NCBI GenBank assembly: GCA_903922535.1
Contig: CAIXUF010000836.1
Coordinates: 1 to 7,857, forward strand
From: Candidatus Hydrogenedentota bacterium
GTDB taxonomy: Bacteria; Hydrogenedentota; Hydrogenedentia; Hydrogenedentiales; CAITNO01
Length of the DNA: 7,857 nt
Reading direction: 5' to 3'
Within the stretch, counting starts at the first letter, position 1, and each line of letters starts with the position of its first letter. Shown here one piece after another: positions 1 through 6,130 of the stretch. Below the pieces are notes generated by a model. It worked only from the letters and a program-made list of their open reading frames with translations. It did no database searches and was not told the origin of the DNA. The translations under genes were made by a program, and so were the position numbers.

Positions 1-16
1 CCAAGACCTCCTATTT

Positions 17-61
17 CAGAATTCTGACTCCTGAACCCCCTGTTCAGGATTCAGAATTCTG
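17..61. repeat. Near-perfect inverted repeat (hairpin) upstream of the hydrolase gene
   Basis: The arms are 17-36 and 42-61, 20 bp each with a single mismatch (position 28 against 50), around a 5-nt CCCCT loop. Each arm carries a CAGAATTCTG decamer that is itself palindromic, so the element is a palindrome built of palindromes. It lies outside any gene visible in the window and ends 33 bp before the hydrolase start. A short run of four T follows the right arm, so it could act as a terminator for an upstream gene, but the stem is not GC-rich like a classic intrinsic terminator. It may instead be one copy of a dispersed intergenic palindrome. The structure is seen directly; its role is inferred. 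Confidence 0.8.
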
Positions 62-94
62 GCTTTTGGGTCCTCCAAGAAAAGAACCGGGGCC

Positions 95-2896
95 ATGCCG
101 CCGATGAAGCTATTCTTATGGATTACGGTGATTGCCATGGCGCTGGCCATGGCCGCGGGATCCGCCTGGGCCGGACAGGAAACAACGGCAAGTCCCGCCG
201 CCGCCGCCCCGCCGCATGCCGCCATCGACCCCTTTGGTTGGAATCATCCCACCGCATCGGCGAAACCCGCCTGTTTCTGGTGGTGGCTCGGGAGCAGTGT
301 CAGCGAGGCGGAAATCGAGCGACAGATGATTATGCTGAAAGACGCCGGATTCGGCGGCGTCATGGTCTGTCCGCTTTATCCGTACAGCCATCCCGTCCTC
401 CCCTCCATTCCGTTTCTTTCCGACCGCTGGATTGAGGTCTTTCGGTTTACGCTCGCCAAAGGCAAAGAACTCGGCATGATTGTCGATGTCACGACGGGCG
501 GCGGTTGGCCCCTGGGCGGACCGTGGGTGTCCAAAGAACACTCGGAACGCGATTGGCGACTGGAGCTCCTGGACCTGGAGGTCACCGCTGAAAAGCCCGT
601 TGTTTTGCGGGATGAACCGGGCAAAGACCCGATCAAGGCAGTCACGCTCCTCGATTCCTCCACCGCTTCGAAACAGGAGGATGCCGCGAAAACTATCGAA
701 CCCCAAGTAAAAGGCGGCCAGACGGTCTGGTCCATTCTGCCGGTTGGCAAGTGCCGTGTGCTCGTGGCCCGCATGGGCTACACCGGACTCGATGTTTATG
801 TTGGGGGAAAGGGGGCCCAAGGCCCCGTCATCGACTGGTACTCTCCCAAAGCCTTTACAGAATTCACGGCACCGCTGGACAAAATGCTCGGCCAACTGTC
901 CGGACTGCGTCCCCGGGCGCTATACTGCGACTCTTACGAGGGGCGGTCCGGCACAACGCCCGACTTTTTCGCCGCCTTCGAGCGGGTCAATCATTACGAC
1001 GTCCTGCCCTACCTGCACCAGTTCCTGAAGGAGACGGGCACCCCGGAAAACATTCGGCTGTGGCATGACTACCGCCAGACAATGGCCCAGCTTCACGTGG
1101 AATTCGTACAACGGTGGACCCGGTGGGCCAACGGGCATGGAATAGTGACGCGCTACCAATATGACGGCGACCCGGCGAACCCGCTCGACACCTGCGCTGA
1201 GGCCGACATTCCAGAAGATGGCGGCCCATGGAGCACCTCCCCGGCCCATTTTCTGGGCAAGAAACTGGTGTCGGAAGAGGCTTTTACCTGGGGGGCCGGG
1301 CACAATTTCAAGGACAATCTGGACTTCTACCGGCAGCGGGGCGATCAGAGCCTGCTGCAGGGTGTGAACCACAAGATTTATCATGGCGTGCCCTTCACCC
1401 CCCTTGACGAGCCGTGGCCCGGGCCCATGTATTATGCGGGCGGCAACTTCAGCGAAACGCAGCCTTTCTTCCGGCATATCCGCTGCCTGAACGACTATTT
1501 CGGCCGTCTCCAATTGCTGCTCCAGGAATCCGTGCCGGACACGGACCTGCTGCTGCTGTGGTCCATCCATGACTTCTGGAACATGCCGAATCTGGGAGGG
1601 TTCAAGTTCGGGCAGCCTTTCGTGTGGAGAAACACCAATTCCGCCTTCGAGCGCCCCGATGTCAAAAGGGAACTGGCCGCGGAACTGACCGGCTGCGGGC
1701 TGCAGACGGATTTTTGTTCCGACACCCTCGTCACCGAGCGGGCTGCGGTGGAGAACGGACGCATCAAGATCGGCCAGGTGGCGTGCAAGGTGCTGGTGGT
1801 TCCCGAAACGGAAATGGTCGGGACGAAAACGCTGGAGAAACTGGAGCAATTGGCCCGCGATGGCGGCACCATCGTCTTCATGAAACGCATACCGGTGGCC
1901 GCGCCGCAGGGCCTGCCATTGGTTCAGGACCTGTCTGCAAGCAACGCCTCCCTCCGTGCAATGGCGGAATCCGGCACGACCGGAAAGGGGGGCGTGCGCA
2001 TTGCCGCGGATATCAGCGAACTGCTCGGCATGCTCAACCAATGCGGCCTTGCAGAAGAGGGTGTCAAAGGCCAGGTGACGACCTACCGCGTGAACCGGGA
2101 AGGAAGGGCAACCTATCTGATAAAGAGCAACAATCCGCAGGCACGCCTCGACCTTTGGATACCCCTTGCGCATCTGGATACAGACTGCGCCCGGGTCCTC
2201 GTAGGGAATCCGCGAAGCTCCGAACTCTTCTTGGCGGAATACCGGGCCAATTCGGGGGGCGGACAGCAGGTTCACTTGATTCTTGAACCGTCCGAACTCC
2301 TGGTCGCCGCGGAAACGGGGAAGGATGAAGTTCTCGAAGGTGTCCAGCCAATGGATTACCGCGAGAAGACCCGAACAAAGGCCGTTGGCGGCACATGGAG
2401 CCTTGCCTGGTCCGACTATGAGGGGAAACGGCACGAACTGAAGACGGACACGCTGAAGTCGTGGACTGAATTGCCCGAACTGGCGCTGTACAGCGGTGTT
2501 GTGACCTATGAAACGCGGTTCACGCTGGCAAAGCAGGAATTGTGCGATTTGAGCAACCGTTCCGCCAATGCGGCGAACAGGTGGTTCCTTGATGCCGGCC
2601 GGGTCCTCGATTCCGCCAGGGTTATCGTCAACGGCGCGCCTGCGGGATGCGTTTGGACAACGCCCTTTCAACTCGACATTTCGAAGTTTCTCAGGGAAGG
2701 GGAGAATGTTCTGCGGTTTGAGGTTGTCAACAAGTCGCAAAATCGGGTGATTGACCTGCAACACCGAAACCCGGATTGGCAGAAATGCAAATTGGAGATT
2801 AACGATGAAACGGGATCGGGCAGGCTGCAAATTGATAAACTATGCCCGCTAGATTCGGGGCTCCTTGGGCCGGTTTCGCTGCGTTGCGCCGAATAG
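95..2896 (+). CDS. Secreted GH106-like glycoside hydrolase (putative alpha-L-rhamnosidase)
   Basis: This 933-residue protein probably hydrolyses terminal alpha-L-rhamnose or a related sugar from plant or algal polysaccharides outside the cytoplasm. Residues 1-26 are a Sec signal peptide with likely cleavage after Ala-Trp-Ala (24-26). Near the mature N-terminus, a Pro-rich stretch leads into Phe-Trp-Trp-Trp-Leu-Gly (61-66), followed by a helix and Ala-Gly-Phe-Gly-Gly-Val (84-89). This is the characteristic opening of the GH106 catalytic barrel. Asp-Ser-Tyr-Glu (279-282) and Ser-Glu-Glu-Ala-Phe-Thr (393-398) are the best candidates for the acidic active-site residues; their assignment is by pattern, not alignment. 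The C-terminal part (about 785-930) looks like a beta-sandwich sugar-binding module, with Val-Asn-Gly at 845-847 and the Asp-Ile-Ser ... Gly-Glu-Asn-Val-Leu pattern common in GH106 and GH2 proteins. It appears full length but is at the short end for the family. The start at 95 has only a weak upstream GGGG, and ATG 104 is an equally good alternative that leaves the signal peptide intact. The last part is visibly less GC-rich than the following genes. Substrate specificity cannot be read from sequence. Confidence 0.85.
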   Translation: MPPMKLFLWITVIAMALAMAAGSAWAGQETTASPAAAAPPHAAIDPFGWNHPTASAKPACFWWWLGSSVSEAEIERQMIMLKDAGFGGVMVCPLYPYSHPVLPSIPFLSDRWIEVFRFTLAKGKELGMIVDVTTGGGWPLGGPWVSKEHSERDWRLELLDLEVTAEKPVVLRDEPGKDPIKAVTLLDSSTASKQEDAAKTIEPQVKGGQTVWSILPVGKCRVLVARMGYTGLDVYVGGKGAQGPVIDWYSPKAFTEFTAPLDKMLGQLSGLRPRALYCDSYEGRSGTTPDFFAAFERVNHYDVLPYLHQFLKETGTPENIRLWHDYRQTMAQLHVEFVQRWTRWANGHGIVTRYQYDGDPANPLDTCAEADIPEDGGPWSTSPAHFLGKKLVSEEAFTWGAGHNFKDNLDFYRQRGDQSLLQGVNHKIYHGVPFTPLDEPWPGPMYYAGGNFSETQPFFRHIRCLNDYFGRLQLLLQESVPDTDLLLLWSIHDFWNMPNLGGFKFGQPFVWRNTNSAFERPDVKRELAAELTGCGLQTDFCSDTLVTERAAVENGRIKIGQVACKVLVVPETEMVGTKTLEKLEQLARDGGTIVFMKRIPVAAPQGLPLVQDLSASNASLRAMAESGTTGKGGVRIAADISELLGMLNQCGLAEEGVKGQVTTYRVNREGRATYLIKSNNPQARLDLWIPLAHLDTDCARVLVGNPRSSELFLAEYRANSGGGQQVHLILEPSELLVAAETGKDEVLEGVQPMDYREKTRTKAVGGTWSLAWSDYEGKRHELKTDTLKSWTELPELALYSGVVTYETRFTLAKQELCDLSNRSANAANRWFLDAGRVLDSARVIVNGAPAGCVWTTPFQLDISKFLREGENVLRFEVVNKSQNRVIDLQHRNPDWQKCKLEINDETGSGRLQIDKLCPLDSGLLGPVSLRCAE

Positions 2897-2953
2897 GCAA
2901 ATGGCGCGGCGTCCATGCCTGATGGCCGTGCCCAACACAAACAGAAGTATCGG

Positions 2954-4393
2954 ATGCGTTCAAAAGAAGGAAAAACGATTCCGGCGGTGGTCGCCTTGGC
3001 GGTCACTGCCGTTCTTGCCGGTGCCGCCCTGTGGACATGGTTCGTCCACGACGCGGAACCGGGGATGAACGTGCGTCTGCCCGGCGCGGACGGCACGCCC
3101 GCCGGAGAAAAGGGGAAGATTAAGAAGACCGATCTGAAAGGCCGCTTCGAGCAGTTTGACGGCGTTGCGGCGACACTGCCGGGCGCGTGGACGCGCTTTC
3201 GCGGCGCGGACTTTGACAACATCCGCAAGGACGGGCCGCCCCTGGCGGAAGCATGGCCCGCAGACGGGCCGCCCGTACTGTGGAAGGTGGACCTGGGCGA
3301 GGGGCATGCCGGGCCCGCCGTGCTGGCAGGCCGGGTCTACCTGGTCGACTACGACGAGGCCGCCAAGTCGGACGCCATCCGCTGCTTCTCCCTTGCGGAC
3401 GGCAAGGAAATCTGGCGGCACTCCTATTCCATCTCGGTGAAACGCAACCACGGCATGTCGCGCACGGTCCCGTCCGTGACGGACAAGTGCCTGGTCAGCA
3501 TCGGGCCCCGGTGCCATGTGGTCTGCCTCGACCCCGTGTCGGGCGCGTTCCGCTGGGGGATCGATTTGCAGCGGGATTACGGCACGAAAGAGCCCCTCTG
3601 GTACACCGGCCAGTGCCCGCTGATCGACGAGGGCAAGGTCATTCTCGCGCCCTGCGGGCCGGACGTGCTGATGATGGCGGTGGACGCCGAAACGGGCGCG
3701 CCGCTTTGGAAGACGCCGAACGCGCGCAAGTGGAACATGTCGCATGCTTCCATCATGCCCATGACCATCGCGGGAAAGAAGATGTACGTCTACTGCGCCG
3801 TGGGCGGCGTGGCCGGGGTGTCGGCCGAGGCGGCCGATGCGGGCGCATTGCTGTGGGAAGTGCCCTGGAATGCCAAGGTGGTGGCCCCCTCCCCCGTGCT
3901 GCTCAACGACGGCAAGATCCTGCTCTGCGCCGGGTACGGCGAGGGCAGTGTGATGGTTCAGGTGCACGGTGACAACGGCGCGTTCAAGGCCGAAACACTG
4001 TACAAGCGCGGGCCGAAGGACGGGATCACCTCGGAACAGCAGACGCCCATTGTCTTTGACGGGCTGCTTTACGGGATCATGCCGAAGGACTCGGGCGCGC
4101 TGCGCTCGCAGTTCGTGTGCTACAACTTCAACGGCGACCTGGTCTGGTCCAGTGGCCAGACCAACCGCTTTGGCCTTGGACCGTACCTGCTGGCCGACGG
4201 GAAGTTCTATGTGCTGAACGACGAGGGCGCGCTGACCATGCTCAAGGTCAGCCGCGACGGCTTTGTGCCGCTGGCCACGGCCCAGATCCTGCACGGGCAG
4301 GATTCGTGGGGTCCCATGGCCATCGCGGGCGACCGGCTGCTGCTGCGCGATTCGACGCAGATGGTCTGCGTTTCGCTGGCGGCGGGGAAATAG
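2954..4393 (+). CDS. Membrane-anchored PQQ-like (BamB-type) beta-propeller protein
   Basis: This 479-residue protein has an N-terminal hydrophobic anchor (about residues 9-29) after a Lys/Arg-containing start, so the rest should face the periplasm. The body has PQQ-like propeller repeats. It opens with a Trp-Thr-Arg-Phe-Arg-Gly-Ala segment, the usual 'W..FRG' entry to this family in Planctomycetota-like bacteria. It continues with repeated blade signatures such as Leu-Ala-Asp-Gly-Lys-Glu-Ile-Trp, Asp-Pro-Val-Ser-Gly-Ala-Phe-Arg-Trp and Ala-Glu-Thr-Gly-Ala-Pro-Leu-Trp. A His-Gly-Met-Ser-Arg-Thr-Val-Pro stretch in blade 2 is distinctive. Most proteins of this BamB-like class do not bind PQQ; they act as scaffolds or have unknown roles, and I see no quinoprotein dehydrogenase catalytic signature. 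The open frame extends upstream to ATG 2915 (13 more residues, charged). I prefer 2954 because it places a short basic segment before the anchor, although neither start has a good ribosome-binding site. It begins 57 bp after the hydrolase stop with no terminator between, and ends 4 nt before the next ATG. Confidence 0.85.
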   Translation: MRSKEGKTIPAVVALAVTAVLAGAALWTWFVHDAEPGMNVRLPGADGTPAGEKGKIKKTDLKGRFEQFDGVAATLPGAWTRFRGADFDNIRKDGPPLAEAWPADGPPVLWKVDLGEGHAGPAVLAGRVYLVDYDEAAKSDAIRCFSLADGKEIWRHSYSISVKRNHGMSRTVPSVTDKCLVSIGPRCHVVCLDPVSGAFRWGIDLQRDYGTKEPLWYTGQCPLIDEGKVILAPCGPDVLMMAVDAETGAPLWKTPNARKWNMSHASIMPMTIAGKKMYVYCAVGGVAGVSAEAADAGALLWEVPWNAKVVAPSPVLLNDGKILLCAGYGEGSVMVQVHGDNGAFKAETLYKRGPKDGITSEQQTPIVFDGLLYGIMPKDSGALRSQFVCYNFNGDLVWSSGQTNRFGLGPYLLADGKFYVLNDEGALTMLKVSRDGFVPLATAQILHGQDSWGPMAIAGDRLLLRDSTQMVCVSLAAGK

Positions 4394-4397
4394 GCGC

Positions 4398-5570
4398 ATG
4401 CAACAGGAACCGACAAAGGGAATCTCCGGACGGCTGCCCGCATGGCTTTGGGCCATGCTTACTGTTGCCGTGGTGGTGCTGGTTGTCATTATCGCCGCCA
4501 GTGACCGCGGCAATGAGCCGGGTCCGTCCTACAAGCTCGACCTGAAACCCTTCACGAAAGTCGATGACAAAGACGTGGCTTTCCGCCAGACCGCGCGTTT
4601 CCCGCTGAGCCTGGAGGAGCCGTCCGCGCTGGCCATCGCCGACAACGGGACGATCTATGCTGCGGGAAAAGACGCGGTGCTGCTGCTGGACGCCGAAGGC
4701 CGTGAGACGGCCCGGTATGCGGTGCAGGGTACGCCCGATTCCATGGCCGTTGCGCCGGACGGAAAAATCCTGCTGGGCATGCGCAACCATGTGCAGGTGC
4801 TCGACGCCGCAGGCAAGCCTGTTGCGGAATGGAACGACCTGGGTGAGCGGGGTTATATCACCTCCATCGCCGCCGACGACAAGAACGTGTTCGTCGCCGA
4901 TGCGGGGGATCGGGTCGTGCTGCGGTATGATTACGGCGGCAACGTGCTGAACGAAATGGGCCAGCGCGACCCGAAACGCGAGTTTGAGGGCTTCGTGGTG
5001 CCCAGCCCCTATTTTGACGCGGCATTTGACGCATCCGGACTGCTGTGGATAGTGAACCCGGGCCGTCACGGCCTGGAGAACCACCGCCCCACGGGCGAAC
5101 TGGTGAGTTCCTGGTACAAGCCGGGCATGGACCTGAACAGCTTCTGCGGCTGCTGCAACCCGACGCACATCGCGTTCCGCAGTGACGGGTCGGTGGTCAC
5201 CGCCGAGAAGGGCATCAACCGCGTCAAGGTCTACGCGCCGGACAACACGATGATCGGCGTGGTGGCCACGCCGGACGATTTGAAGGCGCCCAGCGACGAG
5301 AACGACAGCCACTCGCCCGTGAAAGATTTGGCGGTGGACAAGAGGGATCGCATCCTGATTCTGGTCGGGCCCATGAAGGCAATTTTGGTGTATGAGCCCA
5401 AGGAAAAAACGGGGACAGACACGTCTCCGCGCCCGCGTGCCGGAAAAATGGGGACAGACACGTCTCCGCAGCCGCCTGCGGCGGCTACTCCGCTTGTGTC
5501 AGTCCCCATTTTTCCGGCGGATGCTCCGCTTGTGTCAGTCCCCGTTTTTTCAGGAGACCGGAAACCATGA
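4398..5570 (+). CDS. Membrane-anchored NHL-type beta-propeller with CGCCNP motif and repeat-derived C-terminus
   Basis: This 390-residue protein has one hydrophobic anchor (about residues 18-34, Trp-Ala-Met-Leu onward) followed by an extracytoplasmic NHL/SMP-30-like propeller. Blade signatures include Pro-Ser-Ala-Leu-Ala-Ile-Ala-Asp-Asn-Gly, Asp-Ser-Met-Ala-Val-Ala-Pro-Asp-Gly and a final Lys-Asp-Leu-Ala-Val-Asp. Residues 249-255 read Phe-Cys-Gly-Cys-Cys-Asn-Pro, followed by Thr-Ala-Glu-Lys-Gly and Arg-Val-Lys-Val-Tyr. From memory this block recurs in NHL proteins found next to polyferredoxins, and the Cys trio (250, 252, 253) could bind a metal or form a disulfide. The reading frame is open back to 4263, but ATG 4398 is the right start: it follows the previous stop by 4 nt and gives a normal anchor. 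Residues from about 336 to 385 are encoded by the nested palindrome at 5403-5551 and do not look like propeller. The natural end was probably near Tyr-Glu-Pro-Lys (332-335). Its TGA overlaps the ferredoxin ATG (ATGA). The function is unknown; electron-transfer partner or sensor are both possible. Confidence 0.82.
   Translation: MQQEPTKGISGRLPAWLWAMLTVAVVVLVVIIAASDRGNEPGPSYKLDLKPFTKVDDKDVAFRQTARFPLSLEEPSALAIADNGTIYAAGKDAVLLLDAEGRETARYAVQGTPDSMAVAPDGKILLGMRNHVQVLDAAGKPVAEWNDLGERGYITSIAADDKNVFVADAGDRVVLRYDYGGNVLNEMGQRDPKREFEGFVVPSPYFDAAFDASGLLWIVNPGRHGLENHRPTGELVSSWYKPGMDLNSFCGCCNPTHIAFRSDGSVVTAEKGINRVKVYAPDNTMIGVVATPDDLKAPSDENDSHSPVKDLAVDKRDRILILVGPMKAILVYEPKEKTGTDTSPRPRAGKMGTDTSPQPPAAATPLVSVPIFPADAPLVSVPVFSGDRKP
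5403..5551. repeat. Nested double inverted repeat (REP/BIME-like palindrome) inside the NHL gene 3' end
   Basis: There are two direct copies of one unit on the left (5403-5430 and 5443-5469) and two inverted copies on the right (5488-5514 and 5524-5551). They are arranged L1-L2-centre-R2-R1 around a 7-bp GC-rich stem (5470-5476 with 5480-5486) and a TGC loop. The core is GGGGACAGACAC on the left and its near-complement GTGTCAGTCCCC on the right. The outer copies have a run of six A or T next to CGGGG/CCCCG, while the inner copies have five A or T next to TGGGG/CCCCA. The outer arms therefore match each other and the inner arms match each other. RNA from this region could fold into one long hairpin. 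Short palindromic units of this GACAGACAC type are, to my recollection, dispersed in many environmental bacterial genomes and often associated with REP-associated (Y1/IS200-like) transposases. No transposase is present here. Confidence 0.9.
5552..5556 (+). promoter_or_regulatory. Shine-Dalgarno sequence of the ferredoxin gene
   Basis: AGGAG lies 10 nt before ATG 5567 and is the clearest ribosome-binding site in the window. It starts directly at the right edge of the nested palindrome, so folding of that hairpin could affect its accessibility. The overlap of the preceding TGA with this ATG also allows translational coupling. Confidence 0.75.
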
Positions 5571-6130
5571 GCAAAGAGAACCCAATCGGCCGGCGCGATT
5601 TCATCCGCGCGGCGGCGGCGGTTGCCGCGGGCGGGGGTGCCTGGATGGTGTCGCATCCGTCCGAGCAAAGCTTCGGCTGGCAGTTGGACCCGCGCAAATG
5701 CCAGCAGTGCGGGCGCTGCGCGACGAACTGCGTGCTGAGCCCGTCGGCCGTGAAATGCGTGCACGCCTTTGAGATGTGCGGCTACTGCGACCTCTGCGGC
5801 GGCTATCTGCAGCCGGGCGCAAAGGCGCAGGACAGCGGCGCGGAAAACGAGTTGTGCCCCGTGGCCGCGCTCAAGCGCACCTATGTCGAGGCGCCCTTCT
5901 ACCAGTACACCATCAACGAGGACCTGTGCATCGGCTGCGGCAAGTGCGTGAAGGGCTGCAACGCCTTCGGCAACGGATCGCTTCAGCTTCAGGTGAAGCA
6001 GGAGATCTGCGTGCACTGCAATGACTGCTCCATCGCGCGGAACTGCCCCGCGCAGGCCTACCAGCGCGTGCCCGTCGCCAAGTCCTACCTGCTCAAGACG
6101 CTTGAGGGCGGAGGCGCACCCAAGGCATGA
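5567..6130 (+). CDS. Tat-exported polyferredoxin with cysteines for four [4Fe-4S] clusters
   Basis: This 187-residue iron-sulfur protein probably carries electrons on the periplasmic side of the membrane. The N-terminus has a twin-arginine signal: Gly-Arg-Arg-Asp-Phe-Ile-Arg (8-14), then a mild hydrophobic Ala/Gly stretch to about residue 28. Export of a folded, cofactor-loaded protein fits this signal. There are 17 cysteines. The first ferredoxin half uses C45, C48, C51, C55, then C71, C74, C77 and C97-Pro. The second half uses C121, C124, C127, C131, then C148, C151, C154 and C160-Pro. This gives the alternating ligand arrangement of two bacterial 2[4Fe-4S] ferredoxin units in tandem, with C64 left over. 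No catalytic domain is attached. It overlaps the previous gene by ATGA and the next by ATGA, and that next gene encodes a membrane iron-sulfur protein, its most likely redox partner. It resembles NapG/NrfC-type electron-transfer proteins in general design, but I cannot assign it to a named one. Confidence 0.9.
   Translation: MSKENPIGRRDFIRAAAAVAAGGGAWMVSHPSEQSFGWQLDPRKCQQCGRCATNCVLSPSAVKCVHAFEMCGYCDLCGGYLQPGAKAQDSGAENELCPVAALKRTYVEAPFYQYTINEDLCIGCGKCVKGCNAFGNGSLQLQVKQEICVHCNDCSIARNCPAQAYQRVPVAKSYLLKTLEGGGAPKA

Noticed and set aside
920..2830. Long minus-strand open frame (636 codons) opposite the hydrolase gene
   Set aside because: It lies wholly antisense to a gene with clear GH106 motifs, its translation shows no recognisable domain, and long antisense frames are expected in GC-rich DNA.
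2897..2953. Terminator or promoter between the hydrolase and PQQ-like genes
   Set aside because: I see no hairpin with a T-run and no convincing -35/-10 pair in these 57 bases.
4263..4397. Upstream extension of the NHL gene
   Set aside because: These 45 codons overlap the end of the PQQ-like gene and encode an Arg/Trp-rich stretch. ATG 4398 gives a normal anchor 4 nt after the previous stop.
2960..4513. Minus-strand open frame (517 codons) opposite the PQQ-like gene
   Set aside because: Composition rich in His, Arg, Pro and Ala with no domain is typical of a shadow frame, and the plus strand has clear propeller repeats.
5403..5551. CRISPR array
   Set aside because: There are only two copies per orientation, the copies are inverted across an axis, the spacers are 9-12 nt, and no cas gene is present.
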